DNA of 64,000 bases. It comes from JACKHO01 sp041398745 (lineage in GTDB: Bacteria; Planctomycetota; Planctomycetia; Planctomycetales; Planctomycetaceae). The notes under the pieces are model-generated. The model saw only the letters and a list, made by a program, of their open reading frames with translations, was not told where the DNA came from and did no database searches. Positions within the stretch are counted from its first letter, which is position 1. Every line of letters begins with the position of its first letter. Positions 44,471-54,596 of this stretch are shown piece after piece. The DNA lies in NCBI GenBank assembly GCA_041398745.1, contig JAWKUB010000002.1, forward strand, positions 310,001 through 374,000. The letters are read 5' to 3'. Position numbers and translations under genes: made by a program.

Positions 44471-47400
44471 ATGCGCTTCACTCAATGGTTGCAAGGGCTG
44501 TTTCCCAAATCCACTTTCCCGAAGCTCCTGCAGCGTTCACGTCGGATTCGGTGCAGCGTTTCGCCCGCATCATCTGACTGCAATTCGGTCCGGCACTTGG
44601 CCGAGGCTCTTGAAGACCGAACCTTGTTGACGACGTTCTTCGTCGACGACAGTTTCGCCGGGGTCGACATTGGTGCCCACGAGTACACATCCGTTCAGGG
44701 AGCTATTGATGCTGCTCAGGATGGCGATTCGATTGTCATCAATGCAGGTCACTACAATGAAAACATCCGAATTTTCAAGTCTCTGAACATTTCCGGGGCG
44801 ACAGGATCGGCTGCCGATGTCGTGATTGGATCCAACACGGGTTCCACGATTACGGTTTCGGAGGTGGCACTCGCCATGTCCGACATCAGTGTCACATCCG
44901 GCGACGGGATCGGCATTTACGTGCACTCCGTCGATGGAGGCAGTGGTTCGGTCGATCTCGACAATGTTGTTGTCGCCTCCGCGCGAGACGGCATTTTCAT
45001 TAATGCCAACAACGCAGTGACATATAACGTGTCGCTGAATGACGTTCGAATCGATGGGGCCGGCAAGGATGCGCTTGAGGTCCTCGCTCGCAATGGTGCC
45101 GAGGTAAACGTCATTGCCACCGGATTGTCGGCCACAAATGCTGGTATGGATGCAGTTCGCGTGACAGCGAATTCCGACGCGAACGTGTCGATTGATTTGA
45201 TCGATTCAAATCTTGACGGCGCCAACGAGAATGCGTTCCACATCCTGGCAACCAAAGCCACCGTGAATGGAACAACCAGTCATACCTCGATGAATGACGC
45301 GGGACGCAATGGATTTGTCGCCGTGTTGGATGATCATGCTGACGGTGGTATGCGGTTCGAATATAGCCCTTCAAACAACGCTGGCGGCAATGCTCTGCGC
45401 GTTGAAGCAGTGAATGGCGCTTACTATGACATCGACGTAATTGATGGCTCGATGCTTGGTAGCGGAAGTGATTCGGTATTCATCCGGCAGGATACCGGGT
45501 CTGTCATCGATTTGTTTATTGATCCGACGCCGCGCGATCGTGGCTACAAATTCCTTGGTGACAATGGAACGGCGCTGTCAGCCCACGTGCTGGATACTCC
45601 GTTGTCGAGTGTCGCAGAACCAGCCAACTTCGGTGTATATGGTGAATTGTTCAACGGCGCGTCGATGAACCTCATCGTCGAAAACAGCGCCATTGACTCC
45701 GCTTTGCTCGATGGCGTCTATGTCAAGGCAGTGGGCAGTGTTGTTAAGCAGGCTGAGTTCAACGTTACGTTCAAAAACAGTTCCATCACGAACTCAGGAC
45801 GACGTGGACTTGCACTCGACTTGGATAATGCCATTGCGACGCTGAACTTTGACAACTCCATTGTCTCAGGTTCAGCAGCAAACAACATATTCCTCCTGGG
45901 GGTGAACAACTCCAGTGCCACTTTCAACTTTGGGGTAACCAGCGGTGATTTGAGCGGCTCTGGTTCGGACGGAATCTTCACGAGTCTCGACAACTCCACT
46001 GGTCAATTCACATTTGCAGGGCTTGCCAACTTCGATGGAAACCTCCGTCACGGAATGTTGCTGGGCGTGAAGAACGGCGGCAACGTTTCGGTAGTCGCGA
46101 ATAACGGATTGAGCATTGATGGTGTTGGCAACACTGGTATTGTCATCAACGCAGATGGCGGCACAGCAACCGTCACGGGCAATCAGGTCAGCATTGACAA
46201 TGCGGGCGTTGACGGCATTCTGGTCATTGGTAAGAACTCTGGCGTCGCGGGGGTGAATCTCACCAACGCAAACTCGATTTTCAACGCGGGTGACAATGCA
46301 ATTCACTATAACTTGGCCAGCAACGCTGTTGGTGACGTCCGCATTTCGCCACCCGCCCTCAGTACGCTGAATATGGACAGCTCGGGCAACGACGGCATTT
46401 TTGGAAATGTCACTGGCGGTGCAACAGCCATTCTGCAACTTTCAGATTTCACCTTGAATGATGGTGGTGGTCACGGAATCAACTTCAATCTTGACCAGGG
46501 GAATCTGGCCGGCTCTTCATTGACCAACGGCCAGATTCTTGGCAATGGTAGTCTGGCGTCGACAACCTCGGGTATTCGTATCAATGCCGTCAATGGTGCA
46601 CAGGTCGGTACTCGCAGCAGCAAGAGTGCTGGAATTACTCTCATCAATATGATGGTGGGTAACAATTTGCTCGATCCTCCGTTCCAGGACTTTGGTATTG
46701 AGGCGCTGGTCGACGGCAATTCTTACGTGGGAGTTCGGGTCGAAAACAGTGAAATCAGTCAGAACGGGCAAGATGGTGTAAACGGACTCGTCAACGGTGA
46801 CCTGAGTTCAATGGACACTTCACTGCTGTGTCTCACCATGGTGGGCACCGACGTCATCAACAACCAGGGCGACGGTTTCCACCTGCGAGCGAACAACGGC
46901 ACCGGCACACTGGCCACGCAAAGCTCTGGCATTGTGCTGAACTTTGACACAGGGGACATCACCAACAACGGCAATGCTATGCCTGGTGATGGTATTGGCG
47001 ACGGAATCGACGCCTTCGCCCAAGGCGACGGAATGTTTGCTGGAAATACAATCATCACTCTGAACCTGGTCGACTTTGACCTCAGTGGTAATGACGAAGA
47101 TTCATTCCGCATCAATCAGCCAGACGGTGGTGTCGTTCGCCGCGATTTGACTGGCGGTACCGTTGACTCTCTGGCACTGTGTGCTGTTGGTCCACTCGAC
47201 GTCCAGGTACTCAACTTAAATGGCACAATTGTGAACACCGGGCTGTTCATGTGTGCCGAGCTTGGTGGAACCGTTCAAGCGGCCATCCAAAATATCAACT
47301 TCACGAATACTGTTGGACCGGGAGTCACCTTCCGAGCCAAAACTGGCGGTACCATCAACGCTTCGTTGACGAACGTCAACGTGCAAAACGCCGGACCGAA

Positions 47401-50400
47401 CGTCGACGTGAACACCAATCTTGGTGGCACGGGTGCTGTCATTGGTCTCGTCGAAAATGCCATGTCGACAGTCACGTTTGACATGGATAACGTTGCCATC
47501 ACGGGAAGCACGACGTCTGGCATGAGCGGCTTTGATGTTGATGTCATTGACGGCGGCACATTCTCGTCCGTAATCAAGAACACAACGGTTGAAGGGAACA
47601 ATCCCGATTTCGGTAAGGGTGAGTTCGACGTCTTTATTGATGGCGCAAACTCCTCAGCGACATTTGACATCGATGGCCTTAATGTCAACAACAGCCTGAA
47701 GCGGGGTATCCAGTTCATTGGGACAGGTGGTGCGACACTTGATATTCCCCGATTTGATCGCGTGTTTGCCAATGACGCGGTTGGATTCGGTCTGAACATT
47801 GACTTGGCAAGTTCGACGTTGACGCAATTCCACAGCTCGGTCGCCCGGTTCAACAACGCGGGAACTACGGGTGCGAACATCAAAGTTTCGAACTCGATGA
47901 CGCCTGCTGATATTCAGCTCTTCGGATTCTGGGCGGAAGATGCAGGAAACATCGGAATTGACATTGGTCTGACAAACGTTACGGGCGGAATCAACAAGAT
48001 TCGGGCGACATCGGTCCGGGCACAACGTGCGGTGAACACGGGCTTCAAAATCAACAATACGACATTGGGTGCGACAGACACTCTCGAAGTCACAATCGAT
48101 GGAAACTCACGCGTCGGTTTTTCAGGGTCGAATGCTCTCGATATCCAGGCTGGTGGTGCTTTGGGTTCGGTGGCAACGATTGGAATTGACGGTCTAAATG
48201 CCACCGGTGCTAAGAAGACCGGTGTCAACATCGGTCTGCAAGGTTCAATCGTCGGTGACATCGTCGCCCTGAACAACATCACCATGCTCGGCACAAAGAA
48301 CTTTGGTGTTGGCGTGCTGGCCAACGGTGCTGCGGCACTACGGACGTTGAATTCGACGAACGTAAACGCGAACGGTGCAGCCTGGGCCGGAATGAAAATC
48401 GATTTGGACGCTCAGGCCATTCCAACCAGCATCAACATTTCAAATTACACAGCCGACGACAACGGTCGCCGTGGCTTTGATATCACTCTCAATGGAGCGT
48501 TCGGCGGCACGTCGAACATCAACCTCGACAACGTTTCCGCATTGCGGACCCAGCTCAACAACGGTGCCTTAATCAAGGCATCTAACATGGGCGCCACCGA
48601 TACCATCAACGTCAGCCTGACGAACTCCAACTTCTCTCAAGACGTCGGCAACTCACTGATTGCAGACAACACGCCGACCGCGTCGCCACGACGTCGCGGC
48701 AAGAATGCCGTGGCCTTTCAGTTTGACGGTGCTGCTGGTTCGCAGGTAAACATTGACGCGAACAATATCACCGCAGATTTCTCTGGCGCAACAGGTATCA
48801 GTGCCTTCTTCGGTGGTAGCGTGCAGGCCTCGGTGCCAACCTTCAACAACATCTCAGCAACCGACGCATTCGGTGCTGGTGCAATTTTCTCGGTTGGCAC
48901 TTCTGCCACCTTGACTGACGTCTCATCCGCTTTCGTGGATGTCTCCAATGCCATTAACGGTGCCGGCCTTATTGCTCGGGTTGACTCTCAAGCTGTGGGT
49001 ACGGCTCTGTCATTCGACAACCTGGTCGCCACAAATGCTGGCCGAATTGGCGTGGATGTCACCTTGATTGATGTTCATGGTGCCAGCACAGTCAACCTGT
49101 CCAACGTCGTTGCGACCGGCGCCAAGGCTGGTGAAGGATTGAACTTTGACGACCGGGGCATGGCTCCGGGAGACACGCTCGCTCTGAATATTATGTCAGC
49201 CGACTTCTCCAGCTCGTTCCTGGACGCGGTGAACATCAACCTCGAAGGTGTCGCTGCTTCAACAGCAACCGCGTCAATTGCCGTTGATGGACTCACTGCA
49301 CAGAACGCCGGAAACGACGGCATTGACCTCAACATTGACAATGGCGTTGCCGCAGAAGTAACGCAGTTTGACAATGTGGCTGCCCAGTCGAACCTGGAAA
49401 ACGGCTTGAAAGTTAAGGTGCAGAACGGTGCCTCGCTTGTGGACTTCGTCGCGTCCAACCTCAACCTGTCGAACAACGCCACTTCGGGTGTTGGATTCGA
49501 TGGTATTGACGTGCAGGTTTCAAACGCTTCTTCAGCGGCCACATTTAACTTCACAAACCTCACTGTGAATAACAGCGGCGGTCGTGGAATTGACCTCGAC
49601 GTGTTTGATCAAGGTTCGCTCACGTTCAATGTCAACGGTGGTTCAGTGAACACAAGTGGACTGGGTGGACTCGACCTCAACGTCGGTTCGAGCGATGAGT
49701 TCGGCCTGCCCGTTGTCTTTACGCCTTCGGCTACGTTCAACGCATCCTTCAAGGACTTGGATGTCAGCAATAATGGTCAGTCGCTCGTCTTTGCCCGCGA
49801 CGGCGTTAACCTGGACGTACGAGGTGCAGGCGTAGTTGCGAATGTGGCATTTGATCACGTGACCGCCAATAACAATGATGACGACGGCTTCGACATTTTC
49901 ACGAATACTGGGGCCACCACGACCATTCAACTCGACAACGCTAGCTCAGGTAATAACAACGGAACGACCGGAGGTGGCGGCGGTGTCACAGGTCGAGGCT
50001 TCAAGTTTATCGCGGATGGCGCGACCACCACGGCCTCGCTTTCGTCAGCTTCCGGCGCTCTCGGAAACAACGTGTTCGATAGCAACATCAACGGTCCAGG
50101 TTTTGAAGCAATTCTGACCAACGGCGTCATGTCAAACGACCTGACAATTAACGCCTCCGCCAGTGGAAACGCTGGAGACGGCGTCAGGATTATTGCCAAT
50201 GATGGTACAGGGGTTACCGTAGCCAACTTTGGAGTTTCGGGTACCGGCCTGCAGGTCAACAATAACATCGGTAACGGTCTGTTTGTTGACTTCTTCCTGG
50301 TCGGCGGCGTGAATGGATTCGACCTCAGCAATGCGACGGTTTCTGGGAACAACGGCGATCAGGTCTTTACCCGGTTCCGCAGCATGACCCTCAATGATTA

Positions 50401-53400
50401 CTTCCTGCAAGATGTCACGTTGACTGGTAAAGCCGGTTCGGGTGACGGTATCGAAGTGCAACTCATTGACACGACGATTACCAACATTTCAACGCCAGGA
50501 GTGGCAAATGGCTTCGTCGTAAGCAACGTGCACTCCTCATCCAATGGTGGATTTGGACTGAATCTTAGTGTAGAGGAAGCCGACGCATTTGGTGCGGGCG
50601 ATGGGATCATCACTGCTGGAATTGCCGGCGGACTTATTCGGCTGAGCGAATTCGACAACAACGGATTGGCCGGTGCCCGCCTGCAGTTTGGCGGGGACTC
50701 GTTGAACGATTTTGAAATCTTCAACAACACGGCAGGGTTCCACAACAACTCGGGTGAAGGCCTGCTCATCGAAATTCAAGACCGGTCATTCTTCAGTTTG
50801 ACTGGAAACAACGTGTTTAACCCCGATCCGCTGGCCAAGTCGTTCTACAACAACATGGTGACGGGTAATCAGGGTGTTGGTGTCCGGTTTGTCGCCAGCG
50901 AACCAAACGATCCTGACCTCATCAACGCCGATGGTCTTGGCCCGAGCTACACCTTGGAACTCGGCGATATTCTCCGTAACCCAAATACCATTACCGGTAA
51001 CCGTGACGCGGCCATGTCTCTGGAAGGACGTGGCGACTCAACAGGTTCGTTCACCATTGTGAACTCCATCCTGAACAATACCACGAATGGAGCTCTGGCC
51101 GGTCTGAATGGCGATGGTCTGAATGTCAACATTACGGACTTCGCTTCACTTTCCGCTCTCACTGTCGATGGTACTGCGGCGGGCCTGGATGTCAGTGGGA
51201 ATACTGGTAGCGGTATTGTGACTCAAGTCAGCCGCAGTGGCCGTTTGGGAACCGCGACCCGGGCCACGATTCTCAATACGACAATAACTGGTAACGGCCT
51301 GCATGGAATTGACGTACAACGTCGTGACAACGGTCTCTATGCGGACACGGCAGCGAACCATGCCATTATTATTGGGTCGCATGGCAACGGAAACGACCTG
51401 CGGAACAACACCAATAACGGTATTAACATTGTCAACGAGAACAAACCGGGACTGCCCGTGGTGTTCGACCTCGACATTACGGACAACACGTTGACGAATA
51501 ACCTCAACGGTGTGTTCCTGCGTGGAACCGGTAACGCCCAGTTCTCTGGTAACATGTCTGACAACAGCTTCGACGCCCATCGTCAGGACGGCGTGCAGGT
51601 CGTACTCGAGAACGACGCCGCTCTCGGTAACCCGAACGGCGTTGCCATCCCACCGTTTGTCATGGACGGAAACCAAATCAATAACAGCATCCGCCACGGC
51701 GTGTTCTTCGATACAAACTTCACCAACGAAAACGGTCTGTTCGGTGGTGGCGCGTTTGTGAACGTCGACATCCGCAGCAGCGACTTCTACACCGATGCAT
51801 TCGGTGCACGTGTTCGTACCTCGATTTCCAACAATGGTCAAAACGGTCTGCAAATCATTGATAACAGCGACTTTACATCGGCCGCTTCACCAGTGACCCA
51901 AAACACGTACCGCGTGAAGGGCGCCGACATCGTTGGAAACGTCGACGGCATCTTCTTGGAGCAGGGTGAGCGGACTGCCCCTGGCGGCCCATCAGGAGGA
52001 GCAACGCGCGACCTGAACAATGGTGTCCATTTGATCGTTGGTGACTCGGCCACGACGTTCCTTGGCAACCGCGATGTCGTTCTCCAAGGGAACGACGACG
52101 ACGGAATCGATCTCGAAGTACGTGACGGTGATACGCAGACGAACCGCTTCACCATCGACCGCACCACAATCCTTGGAAACGGTGCCAACGGTGACAATCA
52201 ACGGAATGAAATGGGGCCACAGAACGTGGGGCATGGAATTGAAGCTGAGATTACGTCGGCAGGTCGTCTGTTTTCGACGTACAACGACGTCGATGTCATC
52301 CAAAACTTCGGTGACGGTATCGATTACACTTTGACGACAACGCTGAATGGTGTCGTGGGCAATACAATAATGTTTGCAGTTCAGTCTTCACAAAATGGTG
52401 GACGTGGTCTGGATGTGAACCTGGAACATGACCGCTCACTTGCCGCCCCATCGACGAGTAACTGGTTCATTGGGTCGGCGGCCCAAGTCAACAATGCTGC
52501 TGAAACGAACCGCTTCAACGAAAATGCCCGTGAAGGTGTGGTGTTCAACGTGGAAGCAACCAGGATGGATCAGGACACCGTACGCGTCCCACCACTAAAT
52601 GACGCCCAGTTCGATCAGCAGAACCGAAACGACGACGTCTTTGTCGAAGGGAACCTGCCACGTCAGGCAGGGAGTTTCTCGCCGCGAGACTTTATCAGTA
52701 CGACCCACACGGGATTGGGACCGTTGGGCGTGGGTAATACGACCATTGGTACCGGCGATTTCATGCATACCCCGGCTGACATTCTGGCGTTCGGCGGCAC
52801 AAATGTTCACTTTGTCGCAAACATCAACTTCATCAATACAGAAATCGCCAATAACGGAGGATATGCCGGCTTTGAAGATGGCTTGGATATCGCTGTGGGC
52901 TATCTGACCAGAGTAAACTCATACATTGGTAATGTCTCCTTCGGCGGTAACGTCGGCGATGACTTGCGAGTTTATCCGCAGCAGTCCAATGAGGTGTTGC
53001 CACCGTTGTCGCAGCGGGACGGTCGTAACAATGCCGGAGCTCCCGGCGACGGATTCCTAGTGTACGATCCTGTTGCGTACATTGACTTGGTTTTGGGAAT
53101 GGTTGATGTGAACGGAGATGGTACTCCTGACACCGTTGCTGGTAACGGACGTGCGGCAAACAGTGGTACGGGTGGTACTGGAAACGGCGATCAAATAACC
53201 ATTTACTCCGTCGGAACGACTCAAACGACCCAAATCACGAATACGGGTGTCATTACGACCGCTGATCCCATGAAACGGAACACTCGTCCGGTTTATCTCG
53301 CCGGTCGCGTTTACGATACCGGAACCTTTAACAACACTGCAGTCAACGACTTCTTCCAGAACGGAACGCAGCAGAATATTGCCACGCAATTCTTCTTCTT

Positions 53401-53446
53401 CGAGCAGTTTGCTGGTGTCATGGTTCCGCCGCAGGTCAGCTACTAA
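44471..53446 (+). CDS. Giant secreted right-handed beta-helix protein
   Basis: Protein of 2991 residues. The N-terminus carries a basic segment and the motif LAEALEDRTLLT (residues 43-54), like the LEPR-XLL motif found at the N-termini of planctomycete exported giants. The rest is a long run of beta-helix-type repeats rich in Asn, Asp, Gly, Val and Ile (patterns such as NAGNDGI, NNSGGRGI, NNGGFGLNL), similar to pectate-lyase-like and surface adhesin folds. A DVNGDGTPD calcium-binding-like loop occurs near residue 2877. No catalytic motif is recognisable, so adhesion or surface structure is more likely than lyase activity. It ends in PPQVSY, without a known sorting signal. A terminator follows. 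Confidence 0.9.
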   Translation: MRFTQWLQGLFPKSTFPKLLQRSRRIRCSVSPASSDCNSVRHLAEALEDRTLLTTFFVDDSFAGVDIGAHEYTSVQGAIDAAQDGDSIVINAGHYNENIRIFKSLNISGATGSAADVVIGSNTGSTITVSEVALAMSDISVTSGDGIGIYVHSVDGGSGSVDLDNVVVASARDGIFINANNAVTYNVSLNDVRIDGAGKDALEVLARNGAEVNVIATGLSATNAGMDAVRVTANSDANVSIDLIDSNLDGANENAFHILATKATVNGTTSHTSMNDAGRNGFVAVLDDHADGGMRFEYSPSNNAGGNALRVEAVNGAYYDIDVIDGSMLGSGSDSVFIRQDTGSVIDLFIDPTPRDRGYKFLGDNGTALSAHVLDTPLSSVAEPANFGVYGELFNGASMNLIVENSAIDSALLDGVYVKAVGSVVKQAEFNVTFKNSSITNSGRRGLALDLDNAIATLNFDNSIVSGSAANNIFLLGVNNSSATFNFGVTSGDLSGSGSDGIFTSLDNSTGQFTFAGLANFDGNLRHGMLLGVKNGGNVSVVANNGLSIDGVGNTGIVINADGGTATVTGNQVSIDNAGVDGILVIGKNSGVAGVNLTNANSIFNAGDNAIHYNLASNAVGDVRISPPALSTLNMDSSGNDGIFGNVTGGATAILQLSDFTLNDGGGHGINFNLDQGNLAGSSLTNGQILGNGSLASTTSGIRINAVNGAQVGTRSSKSAGITLINMMVGNNLLDPPFQDFGIEALVDGNSYVGVRVENSEISQNGQDGVNGLVNGDLSSMDTSLLCLTMVGTDVINNQGDGFHLRANNGTGTLATQSSGIVLNFDTGDITNNGNAMPGDGIGDGIDAFAQGDGMFAGNTIITLNLVDFDLSGNDEDSFRINQPDGGVVRRDLTGGTVDSLALCAVGPLDVQVLNLNGTIVNTGLFMCAELGGTVQAAIQNINFTNTVGPGVTFRAKTGGTINASLTNVNVQNAGPNVDVNTNLGGTGAVIGLVENAMSTVTFDMDNVAITGSTTSGMSGFDVDVIDGGTFSSVIKNTTVEGNNPDFGKGEFDVFIDGANSSATFDIDGLNVNNSLKRGIQFIGTGGATLDIPRFDRVFANDAVGFGLNIDLASSTLTQFHSSVARFNNAGTTGANIKVSNSMTPADIQLFGFWAEDAGNIGIDIGLTNVTGGINKIRATSVRAQRAVNTGFKINNTTLGATDTLEVTIDGNSRVGFSGSNALDIQAGGALGSVATIGIDGLNATGAKKTGVNIGLQGSIVGDIVALNNITMLGTKNFGVGVLANGAAALRTLNSTNVNANGAAWAGMKIDLDAQAIPTSINISNYTADDNGRRGFDITLNGAFGGTSNINLDNVSALRTQLNNGALIKASNMGATDTINVSLTNSNFSQDVGNSLIADNTPTASPRRRGKNAVAFQFDGAAGSQVNIDANNITADFSGATGISAFFGGSVQASVPTFNNISATDAFGAGAIFSVGTSATLTDVSSAFVDVSNAINGAGLIARVDSQAVGTALSFDNLVATNAGRIGVDVTLIDVHGASTVNLSNVVATGAKAGEGLNFDDRGMAPGDTLALNIMSADFSSSFLDAVNINLEGVAASTATASIAVDGLTAQNAGNDGIDLNIDNGVAAEVTQFDNVAAQSNLENGLKVKVQNGASLVDFVASNLNLSNNATSGVGFDGIDVQVSNASSAATFNFTNLTVNNSGGRGIDLDVFDQGSLTFNVNGGSVNTSGLGGLDLNVGSSDEFGLPVVFTPSATFNASFKDLDVSNNGQSLVFARDGVNLDVRGAGVVANVAFDHVTANNNDDDGFDIFTNTGATTTIQLDNASSGNNNGTTGGGGGVTGRGFKFIADGATTTASLSSASGALGNNVFDSNINGPGFEAILTNGVMSNDLTINASASGNAGDGVRIIANDGTGVTVANFGVSGTGLQVNNNIGNGLFVDFFLVGGVNGFDLSNATVSGNNGDQVFTRFRSMTLNDYFLQDVTLTGKAGSGDGIEVQLIDTTITNISTPGVANGFVVSNVHSSSNGGFGLNLSVEEADAFGAGDGIITAGIAGGLIRLSEFDNNGLAGARLQFGGDSLNDFEIFNNTAGFHNNSGEGLLIEIQDRSFFSLTGNNVFNPDPLAKSFYNNMVTGNQGVGVRFVASEPNDPDLINADGLGPSYTLELGDILRNPNTITGNRDAAMSLEGRGDSTGSFTIVNSILNNTTNGALAGLNGDGLNVNITDFASLSALTVDGTAAGLDVSGNTGSGIVTQVSRSGRLGTATRATILNTTITGNGLHGIDVQRRDNGLYADTAANHAIIIGSHGNGNDLRNNTNNGINIVNENKPGLPVVFDLDITDNTLTNNLNGVFLRGTGNAQFSGNMSDNSFDAHRQDGVQVVLENDAALGNPNGVAIPPFVMDGNQINNSIRHGVFFDTNFTNENGLFGGGAFVNVDIRSSDFYTDAFGARVRTSISNNGQNGLQIIDNSDFTSAASPVTQNTYRVKGADIVGNVDGIFLEQGERTAPGGPSGGATRDLNNGVHLIVGDSATTFLGNRDVVLQGNDDDGIDLEVRDGDTQTNRFTIDRTTILGNGANGDNQRNEMGPQNVGHGIEAEITSAGRLFSTYNDVDVIQNFGDGIDYTLTTTLNGVVGNTIMFAVQSSQNGGRGLDVNLEHDRSLAAPSTSNWFIGSAAQVNNAAETNRFNENAREGVVFNVEATRMDQDTVRVPPLNDAQFDQQNRNDDVFVEGNLPRQAGSFSPRDFISTTHTGLGPLGVGNTTIGTGDFMHTPADILAFGGTNVHFVANINFINTEIANNGGYAGFEDGLDIAVGYLTRVNSYIGNVSFGGNVGDDLRVYPQQSNEVLPPLSQRDGRNNAGAPGDGFLVYDPVAYIDLVLGMVDVNGDGTPDTVAGNGRAANSGTGGTGNGDQITIYSVGTTQTTQITNTGVITTADPMKRNTRPVYLAGRVYDTGTFNNTAVNDFFQNGTQQNIATQFFFFEQFAGVMVPPQVSY

Positions 53447-53477
53447 TCTGATTGGACGGAATGCAGTTCACGATGAG

Positions 53478-53508
53478 CGGGGGGACGAAGTTCGTCCTCC
53501 CGTTTTTT
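53478..53508 (+). terminator. Rho-independent terminator of the giant gene
   Basis: CGGGGGGACGAA (53478-53489) pairs with TTCGTCCTCCCG (53491-53502), with one G-U pair, followed directly by TTTTTT (53503-53508). It lies 32 bp past the stop codon, in the 318-bp gap 53447-53764, which otherwise holds only the upstream region of the next gene. Confidence 0.85.
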
Positions 53509-53764
53509 GTTGCTGGGATGGCGACAGGCCCTGCTGACTGCGACTTCTCAAGTGCTCACGCTCATTGTTCTTAACATCTTTGGCAGTCTTTGCCGATTGT
53601 CGGCCAGCGGTCGCAACCGGTGTTCGCAACATTCATTAAAACCGGAACATTTTCACAAGTTGACCTTGGTGTGGGTTCGATAACAGATGTGTCGGTTCTG
53701 ACGGGTGTACCGGTCCTTTGGGATTTGAGTCACCTCATACGACAACGCACCTGGAGGCAATGAA

Positions 53765-54373
53765 ATGGTGAAATGGAATCACATCGCCAAACGGCTCATG
53801 CTGCTCGCCGGTTTGGCTGCTTTAACACTCCCGTCCAGCGGGTGTGCTTTGGCATACTGGTTTACGAGGAGTGCAATTGTTCTCTCCACCTTCTGGGGAA
53901 CGACGCCACTCATACCAGTAACTCCCTACTTCAGTCAGCAAATTGAAGACACGTACTGGGAAGAAGAACGGTACTCGAAAGTGCCCATTCTCGACCCGAT
54001 TGAAGGTGAGAACGCCCCGCTGTTCTGCCTCGATCCACCCAGTCCGGACGAAGTCATTCGTGCCCTGCCCGCCGATCCTGGCGGTGGTGTACCCTTCCTC
54101 GCGGAAACTGCCCGTAACAATGTACGGATGACCGTCGACCTCATTGTCGACCGTGTCGATGACTGCAAAGTCGTACCGCACGTTGGCCCAGTTCGCCTGC
54201 ACCACTGTCACTACAAGTGCACCGTGTACTTCGACGAAACCATTCGGTCGCACTGGCCGGTGCCATTCACGCACAGCGACAACGTTCAGGAAGTGGTCTA
54301 CATCGACCACGACCACTTCATTCGCTGTGCCGGCCCCGATTCGACCGACATTACGCTCGATCAAATCCACTAA
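53765..54373 (+). CDS. Probable lipoprotein of unknown function
   Basis: Protein of 202 residues with an N-terminal hydrophobic segment (LMLLAGLAALTL) ending in a lipobox-like PSSGC (Cys27), so it is probably lipid-anchored. The mature chain is rich in Asp and Glu and contains a His/Cys-rich stretch, VRLHHCHYKCTVYF, then YIDHDHFIRC. These may bind metal. A GGAGG site lies 7 bases before ATG 53765. The gene is flanked by terminators on both sides, so it is an independent unit. Family not recognised. Confidence 0.8.
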   Translation: MVKWNHIAKRLMLLAGLAALTLPSSGCALAYWFTRSAIVLSTFWGTTPLIPVTPYFSQQIEDTYWEEERYSKVPILDPIEGENAPLFCLDPPSPDEVIRALPADPGGGVPFLAETARNNVRMTVDLIVDRVDDCKVVPHVGPVRLHHCHYKCTVYFDETIRSHWPVPFTHSDNVQEVVYIDHDHFIRCAGPDSTDITLDQIH

Positions 54374-54425
54374 GACGTAGAAGTCATTGTGTCCTTTGTC
54401 GTGAGGCGAAGGTATTCCAGGTGCA

Positions 54426-54467
54426 AGAAAGCCCGGCAGGATTCATTCCTGCCGGGCTTTCTGTTTT
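54426..54467 (+). terminator. Rho-independent terminator of the lipoprotein gene
   Basis: AGAAAGCCCGGCAGG (54426-54440) and CCTGCCGGGCTTTCT (54448-54462) form a perfect 15-bp stem with a 7-base loop, followed by GTTTT. It lies 52 bp after the stop. Confidence 0.9.
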
Positions 54468-54507
54468 GTGACACGTGAATTCTGCCACTGGAGGACTTCT
54501 GCAACGG

Positions 54508-54584
54508 GTAGCTGTGTGTGCAGCAAATCTCCACATTCTTGTGGGTTACGTCCGCGAGTTTGACGCGGACTGCACCCACCCGAC
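54508..54584 (+). repeat. Dispersed repeat, partial copy C with a hairpin core
   Basis: It begins GTAGCTGTGTGTGCAGC, close to the start of copies A and B. It then has a nested hairpin: GTGGGT (54541-54546) with ACCCAC (54574-54579), and TCCGCG (54551-54556) with CGCGGA (54564-54569), separated by 4-base internal loops. It lies 13 bp beyond the stop of the DUF1800 gene. Confidence 0.65.
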
Positions 54585-54596
54585 GAATAATCAGGT

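Noticed and set aside
51146..51853. 235-codon minus-strand frame inside the giant beta-helix gene, and many similar ones
   Set aside because: Low complexity and repeats of the plus-strand gene explain them; no start-site or domain support.
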